In this document: positions 16,836 to 25,713 of the stretch, one piece after another
How the letters are laid out: each line of letters begins with the position of its first letter
Numbering within the stretch: the stretch's first letter is position 1
Program-made: the position numbers and the translations under genes
Notes under the pieces: model-generated
Told to the model about the DNA's origin: nothing
Seen by the model: the letters and a program-made list of their open reading frames with translations, nothing else
Database searches by the model: none
Assembly (NCBI GenBank): GCA_017626435.1
Contig: JAGAIR010000006.1
Coordinates: forward strand, 38,842 to 102,841
Reading direction: 5' to 3'
Source of the DNA: Lachnospiraceae bacterium
GTDB lineage: Bacteria > Bacillota_A > Clostridia > Lachnospirales > Lachnospiraceae
Length of the DNA stretch: 64,000 nucleotides

Positions 16836-19490
16836 CTATGACAGCTGGCTTTCCAGTACCTCTGCCACTTTTTCAATCGCAGCAGGAATACCGTCAGGAT
16901 TCTTTCCTCCTGCCTGTGCCATATTAGGACGTCCACCGCCGCCACCGCCTACAACAGAAGCAATTTCCCTGATCAGATTTCCTGCATGGGCACCCTGCTT
17001 CATTGCCTCATCGGTAGCCATAGCAAGCAGGCTTACCTTTCCTCCCATAGAAGAGGCAAGAACTACGACACCTTCCTCCAGTTTTTCCTTCATCTGGTCT
17101 CCCAGATTGCGAAGACCATTCATATCTACATCCGGCACACTCATAGCAAGTACCTTGACACCTCTAATTTCTTGGATCTGGCTGTCCACATCACCAGCCG
17201 CCTGGTTTGCAAGCTTTGCCTTGAGCTTTTCATTCTCAGACTGCAGTGCTTTTAATTCCTCCTGTAAGGACTGAATCTTCTTTGCCAGATTTGCAGGCTC
17301 TGCCTTGGCTGCCTTGGCTGCATCCTTCAATTCCTCTTCCACAGCAGCATAATGCTTCATCAATCCTGTAGAGGTCAATGCCTCAATTCGGCGGACACCG
17401 GAAGCAACACCGCTTTCAGAAACAATTTTAAAATAAGAAATGGTACTGGTATTTGGCACATGGGTACCACCACAAAGCTCTGTACTGAAATCCCCCATTT
17501 TTACCACACGGACTGTGTCGCCATATTTCTCACCAAACAGCGCCATAGCACCTGTCTGTTTTGCTTCCTCCAATGTCATAACTTCAGTCACTACATCCAG
17601 ACCGGCAGCAATTTCTGTATTAACAATCTCTTCTACCTGAGCGATCTCTTCTGGTGTCATAGCAGAAAAATGGGAGAAATCAAAACGAAGTCTGTCTGCA
17701 TCTACATAAGAACCAGCCTGCTCTACATGGTTTCCAAGCACCATTCTCAATGCCTTTTGTAACAAGTGGGTTGCACTGTGGTTCTTACCAGTATCAAGAC
17801 GGTTCTCTTCACATACCTTTAAGGTTGCGGTATCGCCTACCTTGAGCATGCCATTGGTCACTACACCTATGTGACCAACCTTGCCTCCCTGCAGTTTCAC
17901 GGTATCCTCTACCTTAAACTCGCTGTCACCAACTGAAATCACACCGATATCTGCCTGCTGGCCACCCATAGTTGCATAAAACGGAGTCTCTTCCACAATC
18001 ACAGTACCCCTCTGTCCATCTGTCAACGCATCTGTCAATTCACTCTCTGTAGTCAGTACCGTAATCTTAGAATCATGTACCAGTCTGTCATAGCCTACAA
18101 ATTCTGTTGTAATAGCTGGATCTATCTGCTGATATACGGTCTCTTCAGCACCCATATAATTGGTCTCCTTGCGGGCATCATGAGCCTTCTGTTTCTGCTC
18201 CTCCATCGCAGCCTGAAAACCAGACTCATCCACAGTATATCCCTTTTCCTCCAGAATTTCCATTGTTAAATCCAACGGAAATCCGTATGTGTCATATAAC
18301 TTAAAGGCATCTGCTCCCGCCAGTTCCTTCTTGCCGGCAGCATCCATCTGCTCCTGCATTTCATTCAGGATAGAAAGTCCCTTGTCAATGGTCTTATTAA
18401 ACTGCTCCTCTTCCTTGTTCAGTACATTGAGGATAAATTCTTTCTTTTCCTCCAGCTCTGGATAGCCATCTTTAGACTCATCGATAACAGTCTTGGAAAG
18501 CTCTGCCAGAAAGGCTCCGTCAATGCCCAGCTTACGTCCATGACGTGCCGCACGGCGGATCAGACGGCGGAGCACATAGCCACGTCCTTCATTAGTCGGC
18601 ATAACACCATCAGAAATCAGGAACGTTGCCGAACGGATATGGTCTGTAATCAAACGAATGGATATATCCTTCATCTCATCTGTCTGGTACTGGGTATGTG
18701 CCAGATCACAGATACGGTCACGAATCGCCTTCATGGTATCAATATCAAAAACAGAATCCACATCCTGTACTACTACTGCCAGTCGTTCCAGCCCCATTCC
18801 GGTATCAATGTTTTTATTTTCCAGTTCCTCGTATCCACCATGTCCATCACCGTTAAACTGGGTAAATACATTATTCCATACCTCCATAAAACGGTCACAC
18901 TCACAGCCAACCTTACAGTCCGGCTTTCCACAGCCATACTTCTCTCCACGGTCATAATAGATCTCTGAACATGGTCCACAAGGACCTGCGCCATGCTCCC
19001 AGAAATTATCACATTCTCCATTTTCATCACGGTAAAAACGTGTGATTTTCTCCCCTGGAACACCAACTTCCTTTGTCCAGATGTCATATGCCTCATCGTC
19101 TTCACCATAAATAGATGGATATAACCGTTCCGGCTCCATGCCGATCACCTGAGTCAAAAACTCCCACGACCAGGCAATTGCTTCATGTTTAAAGTAATCT
19201 CCAAAAGAAAAATTACCAAGCATCTCAAAAAAGGTCAGATGACGTGCTGTCTTTCCCACATTTTCAATATCACCGGTACGGACACATTTCTGGCAGGTAG
19301 TGACTCTGCGCCGTGGAGGAATCTCCTGTCCGGTAAAATATGGCTTCAATGGTGCCATACCCGCATTGATCAATAACAAACTATTATCATTATGTGGAAC
19401 CAGCGAAAAACTCTTCATCGCCAGATGATCCTTACTCTCAAAAAATTTTAAATACATTCTACGAAGCTCATTAACACCATAGTTCTTCAT
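16836..19490 (-). CDS. alaS: Alanyl-tRNA synthetase
   Basis: 884 aa, full length. The class II catalytic core is at 1-240. The editing domain carries HSATHLLQKAL (HxxxH zinc ligands) and CGGTHVPNT. The C-terminal coiled coil and DHHA1-type domain end with a glycine-rich RPNMAQAGGKNPDG block. The start at MKNYGVNELR is set by GGAGGAAATT; an in-frame ATG four codons earlier lies before that site. Searching 19491-19664 on this strand, I found no T-box sequence (no AATGGTGGNACCGCG-like element), although many Firmicute alaS genes have one. A strong terminator from the hemerythrin gene lies upstream. Confidence 0.97.
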   Translation of the reverse strand: MKNYGVNELRRMYLKFFESKDHLAMKSFSLVPHNDNSLLLINAGMAPLKPYFTGQEIPPRRRVTTCQKCVRTGDIENVGKTARHLTFFEMLGNFSFGDYFKHEAIAWSWEFLTQVIGMEPERLYPSIYGEDDEAYDIWTKEVGVPGEKITRFYRDENGECDNFWEHGAGPCGPCSEIYYDRGEKYGCGKPDCKVGCECDRFMEVWNNVFTQFNGDGHGGYEELENKNIDTGMGLERLAVVVQDVDSVFDIDTMKAIRDRICDLAHTQYQTDEMKDISIRLITDHIRSATFLISDGVMPTNEGRGYVLRRLIRRAARHGRKLGIDGAFLAELSKTVIDESKDGYPELEEKKEFILNVLNKEEEQFNKTIDKGLSILNEMQEQMDAAGKKELAGADAFKLYDTYGFPLDLTMEILEEKGYTVDESGFQAAMEEQKQKAHDARKETNYMGAEETVYQQIDPAITTEFVGYDRLVHDSKITVLTTESELTDALTDGQRGTVIVEETPFYATMGGQQADIGVISVGDSEFKVEDTVKLQGGKVGHIGVVTNGMLKVGDTATLKVCEENRLDTGKNHSATHLLQKALRMVLGNHVEQAGSYVDADRLRFDFSHFSAMTPEEIAQVEEIVNTEIAAGLDVVTEVMTLEEAKQTGAMALFGEKYGDTVRVVKMGDFSTELCGGTHVPNTSTISYFKIVSESGVASGVRRIEALTSTGLMKHYAAVEEELKDAAKAAKAEPANLAKKIQSLQEELKALQSENEKLKAKLANQAAGDVDSQIQEIRGVKVLAMSVPDVDMNGLRNLGDQMKEKLEEGVVVLASSMGGKVSLLAMATDEAMKQGAHAGNLIREIASVVGGGGGGRPNMAQAGGKNPDGIPAAIEKVAEVLESQLS

Positions 19491-19568
19491 AATTTCCTCC
19501 ATTCAGCCACAAACGGCCATATAAATTTGTATTCTTTGTTCTGCTGTTTTTGTCACTGCAATGGTCAC

Positions 19569-19606
19569 AAAAACCCCTAATTTATAATTATAAATTAAGG
19601 GTTTTT
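19569..19606 (-). terminator. Terminator between the hemerythrin gene and alaS
   Basis: A long A+T-rich stem with ACCC/GGGT ends, a perfect TAATTTATAATTATAAATTA palindrome core and T-runs on both strands, so it could act in either direction. On the minus strand it ends the hemerythrin transcript. Confidence 0.85.
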
Positions 19607-19664
19607 ATCTGTCAACTAAAGAAAATTTTGCAATCACAACCGCAAACATGATATCAAAACATTT

Positions 19665-20054
19665 TTATTTTCCAATTTTTTTGTCAAGGTAGAGAATATG
19701 ATCCGCCAGCCATTCCGTAACAGTATTCAGAATCTCATCAATTGCTGCATCCTGATCTTCATCAATCTTATTGATATCCCATGTATCAATTGTCTCACGG
19801 AGCTTGTCATGCTGTATTTTCTGCGTAAATAATTGTTTGTACCCAATGGAATGCATATATTCCTCTTCATGGGTAAAATGTGTTATGGTATATTCCTTTA
19901 ATTCCTCCAGAATCTGTCTGATATTATCATATTTATCCGGTATAAATTCTTCATTTTTTAAATGGTAGATATCCTCTGCCAATGCAAAAAGTTTCTTATG
20001 CTCCTCATCAATCATCGGTATTCCCGTTAAATATTCATCCTTAAATTCATACAT
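19665..20054 (-). CDS. Bacteriohemerythrin
   Basis: 129 aa, standard single-domain length. It is a four-helix bundle with a di-iron site for O2 binding. The likely ligands are visible: H in DEEHKKLF, H and E in HFTHEEEYMHS, H in QHDKLRE and H/D in WLADHILYLD. The start MYEFKDEYLTG is chosen because GAGGG sits 6 nt upstream; an ATG four codons earlier lies inside that site. In anaerobes these proteins are thought to buffer or sense oxygen. It is followed by its own terminator. Confidence 0.9.
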   Translation of the reverse strand: MYEFKDEYLTGIPMIDEEHKKLFALAEDIYHLKNEEFIPDKYDNIRQILEELKEYTITHFTHEEEYMHSIGYKQLFTQKIQHDKLRETIDTWDINKIDEDQDAAIDEILNTVTEWLADHILYLDKKIGK

Positions 20055-20112
20055 CGTTTCCCTCATTTCTGTGCTGCTTTTTGCACATAATTATAATTAC
20101 AAAACCAACCGA

Positions 20113-21840
20113 TCATCCCAGTTTTTCTTCCATATGCTCCTGATTTTTATCCGGCTCCGGGTCATTATCCAATATAGAAAATGCAATATTAGTAGCATGG
20201 TCAGCAATACGCTCCAGACCAGAAACCACATCAGTAAAAATCATGCCGGCATGAGCCTGACAGATATTACTGGTAAGACGTTTGATATGGTTATTCTGCA
20301 GACGGCGTTCCATATCATCAATTTCTTCTTCCAGATCAAGAATCTCCTGTAAATGCTCCTGGCTGTTGTGACTGAACATATTCAGTGCCAGGGAAAGAAT
20401 CTCACAGGTATCCTCCAGCATGTCACGCAGTTCCTTTTCTGCCTCCTCGGAAAACTCCAGATTCTTGTCAATGGAAGTTTTTGCAAAATCGGCAATATTT
20501 TCTGCATGGTCTCCGATTCTTTCAATATCATTAACCACATGGAACAATCCGCCAAGCAGTTTACGGTCTGCCACCGGCAAGGATAACTGGTTCACCTGGA
20601 CCAGATAATTGGTGATCTCTGTATTCAGAAAATCAATCGTTCCCTCTGTCTGATAAACCTCTTCTATCAGATTTCCTTTCTTCTCCAACAGAGCCTCCAT
20701 GGATTTTTCCATATTATTCTGAGCGATATTTCCCATGCGGACAATTTCACAAATTACGGTAGGTACTGCAGTAGTTGGTGTATAAACATTGTGTCCACCA
20801 ATATAAGCCAGCTGATGTCCCTCTGATTCCGTATCTGTTTCATCCCCGCCATCCGGAATCAACAGATAAGACAGCTTGACCAGCAGTGGTGCCAGAGGGA
20901 AGAAAACCGCTACCTGCACTACCTTAAACATAGTGTGGGTATTTGCCACCTCTCTCTGCAAAAAGACATTTACCCCGTCAACCATCTTGTCCGGCTGGCT
21001 GCAGGTTGCCTGTGTCATCATATGCAACAAATGTTCCACCACATCACTGCCAAAGAGCAGCACCAGAAACATCATGACAGACCCCAGCACATTAAAGGAC
21101 AAGTGAAGACAGGCTGCCCTCTTCGCCATTTTATTTCCGGAAAAGCTGGTAAGAACTGCCGATACGCAAGCACCAATATTGCATCCCAGTATCATAAAAA
21201 ATACATTATGTATATCTACAATTCCCTGTCCACACAGTGCGATGAGAATGCCTACTGTTGCAGAGGAGCTCTGCAACACGGAAGTTACTATAAAGCCAAA
21301 AAATACACACAAAAACGGATTGGACAACTGGCCCAATGTAGAAGTAACAATTTCAGCCTCTTTCAACTGTCCTACTGCAGAAGACATTGTTCCCATTCCG
21401 ATAAACAAAATACCAAAACCAACAATTACTTCACCAAACTTTTTCACCATCGGATGTTGCATAAACATCACCATGATCACACCCACCAGCAATATAACCG
21501 GTGCATACTGGGATAAATCCAGTGCTAAAAGCTGACCTGTGACAGTGGTACCAATATTGGCACCAAAAATCACACCGATCGCCTGTGTCAGATTCATCAG
21601 GCTGGCATTCACAAAGCTGACCACCATAACAGTTGCAGCATTGGAGGACTGGATAATCCCAGTAAAGATAATACCTACCACTAAAGCAGAAAAACGGGTT
21701 TTTGTCAGTGTCTCCAGAATACCGCGCATCTTATCTCCTGCTACCTTCTGAAGACCATCACTCATCAGCTTCATACCATATAAAAACATACCAAGACCAG
21801 CAATCACATTCAGGATTGCTACAGAATATTCTCCGCTCAT
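20113..21840 (-). CDS. Na+/phosphate cotransporter family protein with PhoU-like domain
   Basis: 575 aa. The N-terminal half has two inverted NptA/PNaS repeats (GIIQSSNAATVMVVSF and VLQSSSATVGILIA, the QSSxA signature) among about eight membrane segments. The C-terminal 200 residues are a soluble helical PhoU-like domain (HVVNDIERIGDHAENIADFA and SGLERIADHATNIAFS). It imports phosphate coupled to sodium, or regulates phosphate signalling through the PhoU part. A triple 11-bp repeat resembling a Pho box lies 89-116 bp upstream, which fits control by phosphate starvation. AGAGG precedes the start. Confidence 0.93.
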   Translation of the reverse strand: MSGEYSVAILNVIAGLGMFLYGMKLMSDGLQKVAGDKMRGILETLTKTRFSALVVGIIFTGIIQSSNAATVMVVSFVNASLMNLTQAIGVIFGANIGTTVTGQLLALDLSQYAPVILLVGVIMVMFMQHPMVKKFGEVIVGFGILFIGMGTMSSAVGQLKEAEIVTSTLGQLSNPFLCVFFGFIVTSVLQSSSATVGILIALCGQGIVDIHNVFFMILGCNIGACVSAVLTSFSGNKMAKRAACLHLSFNVLGSVMMFLVLLFGSDVVEHLLHMMTQATCSQPDKMVDGVNVFLQREVANTHTMFKVVQVAVFFPLAPLLVKLSYLLIPDGGDETDTESEGHQLAYIGGHNVYTPTTAVPTVICEIVRMGNIAQNNMEKSMEALLEKKGNLIEEVYQTEGTIDFLNTEITNYLVQVNQLSLPVADRKLLGGLFHVVNDIERIGDHAENIADFAKTSIDKNLEFSEEAEKELRDMLEDTCEILSLALNMFSHNSQEHLQEILDLEEEIDDMERRLQNNHIKRLTSNICQAHAGMIFTDVVSGLERIADHATNIAFSILDNDPEPDKNQEHMEEKLG

Positions 21841-21928
21841 CCTTTGACCTCTCTATTTTGTATTCTTAAGATTTTCTTACTCCACAATATCTAATGGTAA
21901 ACGATTCCTTCTCCAGATACAAGTATCT

Positions 21929-21956
21929 TTTACATAATTTTTACAGAAATCTTACT
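21929..21956. promoter_or_regulatory. Pho-box-like direct repeats upstream of the Na+/Pi transporter
   Basis: On the plus strand TTTACA, N5, TTTACA, N5, CTTACT starts at 21929, 21940 and 21951: an exact 11-bp period. PhoP boxes in Bacillus are TTAACA-type hexamers with the same period. The location upstream of a phosphate transporter supports the reading. Confidence 0.5.
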
Positions 21957-22016
21957 TTTCGTCATTTTGCCAGTAGTTTTCCAAATATCTCCAGCTTTCC
22001 TATTCAAAAGTTACTA

Positions 22017-22047
22017 TTGCATCTCTCCAGCAAAGTGGTACTATAAT
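22017..22047 (+). promoter_or_regulatory. Putative SigA promoter of the MocR-type gene
   Basis: TTGCAT (22017-22022), a 19-bp spacer and TATAAT (22042-22047). The spacer is longer than ideal, as expected for a regulated promoter. The -10 overlaps the first operator repeat. Confidence 0.5.
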
Positions 22048-22078
22048 ATCAATAAAAATTCCCACTGAAATGGCACCA
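22033..22078 (+). promoter_or_regulatory. Predicted MocR-type operator: direct repeats with an inverted half-site
   Basis: AAGTGGTACTA (22033-22043) and AAATGGCACCA (22068-22078) match at 8 of 11 positions and are 35 bp apart. An inverted CCACT (22062-22066) complements the first repeat. Direct repeats about 34-35 bp apart are the known layout for GabR/PdxR-like regulators. Confidence 0.5.
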
Positions 22079-22137
22079 GAATCACGGAGGCTGCCAAAAA
22101 GAGAATTATCAGATAAAACAAAAGGAGATGGTATCAC

Positions 22138-23637
22138 ATGCTTACCTTTCAATTGGATCCCCACTCAGACACTCCTCTATATGAACAGATTTACCTGACT
22201 ATACAGAAATATATATTAGATGGTACATTACCAGCTTCCACTAAACTCCCCTCTACACGCAGCCTGTCATCCAACCTGGGAGTCAGCAGAAACACAGTGG
22301 ATACCGCCTATTACCAGCTTCAGGCAGAAGGCTATATTGATGCTGCCCCAAAAAGCGGTTTTTATGTCTGTGATATCCAGCCAGGTGACTACATTAAACT
22401 GACTCCTTTACCAGTAAAAACAGACGCTGACAAATTTGCTGCCACAAGATCTGGCACTTCCAACACTTCCACTGATGTGAAAAACAGCTTCCTTTATGAT
22501 TTTTCTCCCTTTTCCATTGATATCAGCCATTTTCCTTATTCTGTCTGGAAAAAGCTCTCCAGACAATGTCTTGGAGATCAACAGGACCTCTTTTTACTGG
22601 GAGAAAATTTCGGAGATTTCCCTCTCCGCCAGGCTATCTGTGATTATGTCCGTCTTTCCCGCGAAGTCTGGTGCCAGCCGGAACAGATCATTATCGGAGC
22701 CGGGGTAGACTATCTGCTGCAAATGCTTTCTCTTACTTTTGGACAGCAAGGTCTGACACATATCACACTGGAAAATCCAGGCTACACCCAGGCAGCCCAT
22801 ATCTTCCGCAATAACGGTCTGACTATTTTTGCCGGTTCGTTGGACGAAAAGGGATTGACCATCCCCTCCATCTCACCAGACAGCCAGATTGTCTATGTAA
22901 CTCCATCCCACCAATATCCTCTGGGTATCGTGATGCCCTTCCGACGCAGAAAAGAACTTTTGGCATGGGCAAGCGCATCACAGGACCGTTATATTATTGA
23001 AGATGACCATGACAGTGAGTTCCGTTACAAAGGGAAACCCATTCCATCTCTCCAAAGCATGGATCAGAACCAGCGTGTCATCTATATCGGTACCTTTTCC
23101 AAGGCAATCGCTCCTTCCATCCGTGTGGGCTATATGATCCTGCCCCCTTCCCTGCTTTCTGCTTACCATGATATTTGCGGACATTATTCCTGCACTGTGT
23201 CACGACTTGACCAGGCAATCCTCTCCCACTTTCTGGCAGAGGGATATTTTGAAAAACATGTGAACCGTATGCGGAAAATCTACCGGAACAAGCATGACTT
23301 AGTCCTATCCTGCTTACAACCACTGGTAAAACAGTATCAATTAAAAATACATGGGGACAATGCCGGACTCCATCTGGTCATAGAACTACCTGCTGGTGGA
23401 ATTTCAGAAAACGAACTGATACAAAAAGCGGCGCAGGAGGGAATCCGTCTCTATGGTATTGAGAAACATTATCTTCCAGAGGATAACAGCCATTGTCCTT
23501 TTGGCAGCAAAGAAAAAATGTCGGGTATCCTGTTAGGATATTCGAATTTATCCGAAGAGGAAATCAAAAAAGGCATCTGCCATATGGCAGACACCCGGAT
23601 TTTTGACGGCTGTTCCGACAATGCTATCCTTATATAA
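22138..23637 (+). CDS. MocR/PdxR-type transcriptional regulator (GntR HTH plus aminotransferase fold)
   Basis: 499 aa. Residues about 10-75 are a GntR winged helix (KLPSTRSLSSNLGVSRNTVD, AEGYIDAAPKSGFYV). The rest is a fold-type I PLP aminotransferase domain with TFSKAIAPSIRVGYM carrying the PLP lysine, and EDDHDSEFRYKG. MocR proteins sense PLP or an amino-compound aldimine. They regulate vitamin B6, GABA, D-alanine or related genes and often themselves. No target gene stands next to it: the divergent neighbour is a Na+/Pi transporter. Autoregulation through 22033-22078 is likely. AAGGAGATGG precedes the ATG. Confidence 0.93.
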   Translation: MLTFQLDPHSDTPLYEQIYLTIQKYILDGTLPASTKLPSTRSLSSNLGVSRNTVDTAYYQLQAEGYIDAAPKSGFYVCDIQPGDYIKLTPLPVKTDADKFAATRSGTSNTSTDVKNSFLYDFSPFSIDISHFPYSVWKKLSRQCLGDQQDLFLLGENFGDFPLRQAICDYVRLSREVWCQPEQIIIGAGVDYLLQMLSLTFGQQGLTHITLENPGYTQAAHIFRNNGLTIFAGSLDEKGLTIPSISPDSQIVYVTPSHQYPLGIVMPFRRRKELLAWASASQDRYIIEDDHDSEFRYKGKPIPSLQSMDQNQRVIYIGTFSKAIAPSIRVGYMILPPSLLSAYHDICGHYSCTVSRLDQAILSHFLAEGYFEKHVNRMRKIYRNKHDLVLSCLQPLVKQYQLKIHGDNAGLHLVIELPAGGISENELIQKAAQEGIRLYGIEKHYLPEDNSHCPFGSKEKMSGILLGYSNLSEEEIKKGICHMADTRIFDGCSDNAILI

Positions 23638-23677
23638 CAACTCACTTCCCAGGCGTTTTACATTGTCTATCTTGATC

Positions 23678-23833
23678 TTACGGATTGATTTCTCCACTTT
23701 CAAATCGGGATAATAAATTTTTCACACTGCTATGAGTAGCTGAATACCGGTTCCCATAAAACGATGTTTTGTCCTCATACTTTGCTGCATCTTTATATAT
23801 CTTATATTTTATCCTGACTTTTCTCCAATCCAT
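23678..23833 (-). CDS. Possible 51-codon ORF directly after ribF
   Basis: The ATG lies 2 nt past the ribF stop and the frame runs MDWRKVRIKYKIYKDAAK to SRFESGEINP before TAA. I do not recognise the product. It has no clear ribosome binding site, so it would depend on coupling to ribF. It may be a real small protein, a remnant, or chance; the composition (basic, Y/K-rich) does not decide. Confidence 0.25.
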   Translation of the reverse strand: MDWRKVRIKYKIYKDAAKYEDKTSFYGNRYSATHSSVKNLLSRFESGEINP

Positions 23834-23835
23834 CT

Positions 23836-24753
23836 CTATGGTTCACTTACACCAAAAACCTGCAATAGCTCCTGCGCCCGCTGCTTATCCTTTTCCATCT
23901 GCTCCCGCAGCTGCTCCAGTCCGGCAAACTTTTTCTCCCGGCGCAGGAAATGATGAAATCGTACCACCATTTCTTTCCCGTATAAATCTCCGGAGAAATT
24001 GATCAATATAGTTTCTACAGTGGCATTTTCCGCCCCCACCGTTGGTTTCAGTCCAATATTGGTCACACCTGCATATTCTTTTCCATCCACTTCCACAGTA
24101 GTGGCATACACGCCGAAGACAGGAAGCACTTTTCCCTGTTCTGGTATAATATTGGCGGTAGGCATCCCAATAGTTCTTCCCAGTGCATTGCCGTGAACTA
24201 CTTCACCACAGATAAAATATGGAGCTCCCAATAACTCATTCACCTTATCCAGTTTGCCGGTGGAAAGTTCCCAGCGGATACGGGTACTGCTGATATTCTC
24301 CCCATCACAGGTAAGCTTAGGATAGACCTTTAACCGGTATCCATACCTGTCCGCCAGACGGGAAAGAAGCTCTACATCCCCCTGCCGGTTCTTCCCAAAG
24401 TGGAAATCCTCTCCCACACAGATTAATTTTGCATCTATTTTTTCCACCAGAATATTCTGAATAAATTCTTCAGCAGTAATCTTTCTAGTCTCTTCATTGA
24501 ATGGGAAAATAATTTCCCGTTTGATTCCAAGCTCCTCCAAGATCATCCTCTGTTCCTTTTTGGAGTAAATCTGCTGTCCCGGCATAATTCCATTGCCCTG
24601 CACAGCTCCAAAGGTGAACACAGTAGGACTCCATTGGTCCTGCTCCAAAATCTGCTTTAATAAAAGCCGGTGTCCCCGGTGAATCCCATCAAATTTTCCC
24701 AGGGATACTGCACTGTTTGTTAATTTAAAATCTAGTCCATTCAGAATTTCCAT
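23836..24753 (-). CDS. ribF: Bifunctional riboflavin kinase/FAD synthetase
   Basis: 305 aa. The N-terminal adenylyltransferase domain (about 1-180) has GKFDGIHRGHRLLLKQ with the HxGH nucleotide site and SSTRIRWEL. The C-terminal riboflavin kinase domain has NALGRTIGMPTANI and GVYATTVEVDG. It converts riboflavin to FMN and FAD. AAGGGAG precedes the start. It lies 12 nt after truB, the usual Firmicute arrangement. No FMN riboswitch is expected or seen within the operon. Confidence 0.96.
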   Translation of the reverse strand: MEILNGLDFKLTNSAVSLGKFDGIHRGHRLLLKQILEQDQWSPTVFTFGAVQGNGIMPGQQIYSKKEQRMILEELGIKREIIFPFNEETRKITAEEFIQNILVEKIDAKLICVGEDFHFGKNRQGDVELLSRLADRYGYRLKVYPKLTCDGENISSTRIRWELSTGKLDKVNELLGAPYFICGEVVHGNALGRTIGMPTANIIPEQGKVLPVFGVYATTVEVDGKEYAGVTNIGLKPTVGAENATVETILINFSGDLYGKEMVVRFHHFLRREKKFAGLEQLREQMEKDKQRAQELLQVFGVSEP

Positions 24754-24765
24754 ATAATGCTCCCT

Positions 24766-25710
24766 TTAAAACATTTTGTATACCCGGAAATCTCTATCCC
24801 TTTTCTGGTACACTGCTTTGAACTTTCCATTTTCATCATAAACCAGGATATTATCACCTTCTGACAACCCGGCACAACTTTCCTTGGCTGTTTTCTGCAT
24901 TTGTTCCTTCTCTGATTTCATCTGTCTCAGAAACTGTGGCAATAATGGATTGCCATTTGCCAATTTGGCACAAAACGGATCCCGTATCTGTAGTCTGGGA
25001 TAAGAGGGAAACAGGGAATCTACTGAATGAACAAACTCTTCCAGTCTCTCCGGCTCCTCCCGGACCAGCTGCTCGACTTGCGACAGAGTCAATGCCTCAT
25101 CCAGAGAAAACACAGAAACACGGGTGCGTACCAGCGATTTCATGGCAGCCAGACATCCCAGCTTTTGTCCGATATCATGACACAAGGTGCGGATATAAGT
25201 CCCCTTTGAACAAGTGACATCCATGGTAAATTGTCCCTGCTCCAAATCCACATCCAACAGAGAAATTGCAGAGATATGCACTGGCCTTGGCTGACGCTCT
25301 ACCGTCTTTCCTTCCCTGGCCAGCTCATACAGCTTCTTCCCATTAACTTTTAAGGCAGAATACATCGGAGGGATCTGTAAAATATCCCCTTGAAAACTAA
25401 AAATACATTCCTCCAGCTTTTCTTTTGTAATCCCTTTATAATCGCTTTCAGCCACAACCTGTCCCGTCATATCCTGAGTATCAGTCTCTACTCCAAGCTG
25501 GCAGACTGCACGATAAGATTTTTCCTTATCCGTTAAAAGCTCACATACCTTGGTTGCCTTTCCACAGCAGACGGGCAGGACACCTGTTGCATCTGGATCC
25601 AGCGTGCCAGTATGTCCTATCTTTTTCTGACGGAGGATTCCCCGCAGCTTTGCCACCACATCATGAGAGGTAAATCCCTGCTCCTTGTATATGTTCAGAA
25701 TACCATCCAT
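24766..25710 (-). CDS. truB: tRNA pseudouridine-55 synthase
   Basis: 314 aa. It modifies U55 in the T-loop of tRNAs. The catalytic aspartate lies in GHTGTLDPDATGVLP at about residue 40. Other family blocks are KSYRAVCQLGVETDTQD and CSKGTYIRTLCHDIG. The C-terminal 60 residues form a short PUA-like tail. It starts 3 nt after the nrnA stop, so the two are likely coupled. Confidence 0.96.
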   Translation of the reverse strand: MDGILNIYKEQGFTSHDVVAKLRGILRQKKIGHTGTLDPDATGVLPVCCGKATKVCELLTDKEKSYRAVCQLGVETDTQDMTGQVVAESDYKGITKEKLEECIFSFQGDILQIPPMYSALKVNGKKLYELAREGKTVERQPRPVHISAISLLDVDLEQGQFTMDVTCSKGTYIRTLCHDIGQKLGCLAAMKSLVRTRVSVFSLDEALTLSQVEQLVREEPERLEEFVHSVDSLFPSYPRLQIRDPFCAKLANGNPLLPQFLRQMKSEKEQMQKTAKESCAGLSEGDNILVYDENGKFKAVYQKRDRDFRVYKMF

Positions 25711-25713
25711 AGT

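Noticed and set aside
19491..19664. T-box riboswitch upstream of alaS
   Set aside because: No specifier/antiterminator structure or the conserved T-box sequence is present; the hairpin there belongs to the hemerythrin gene.
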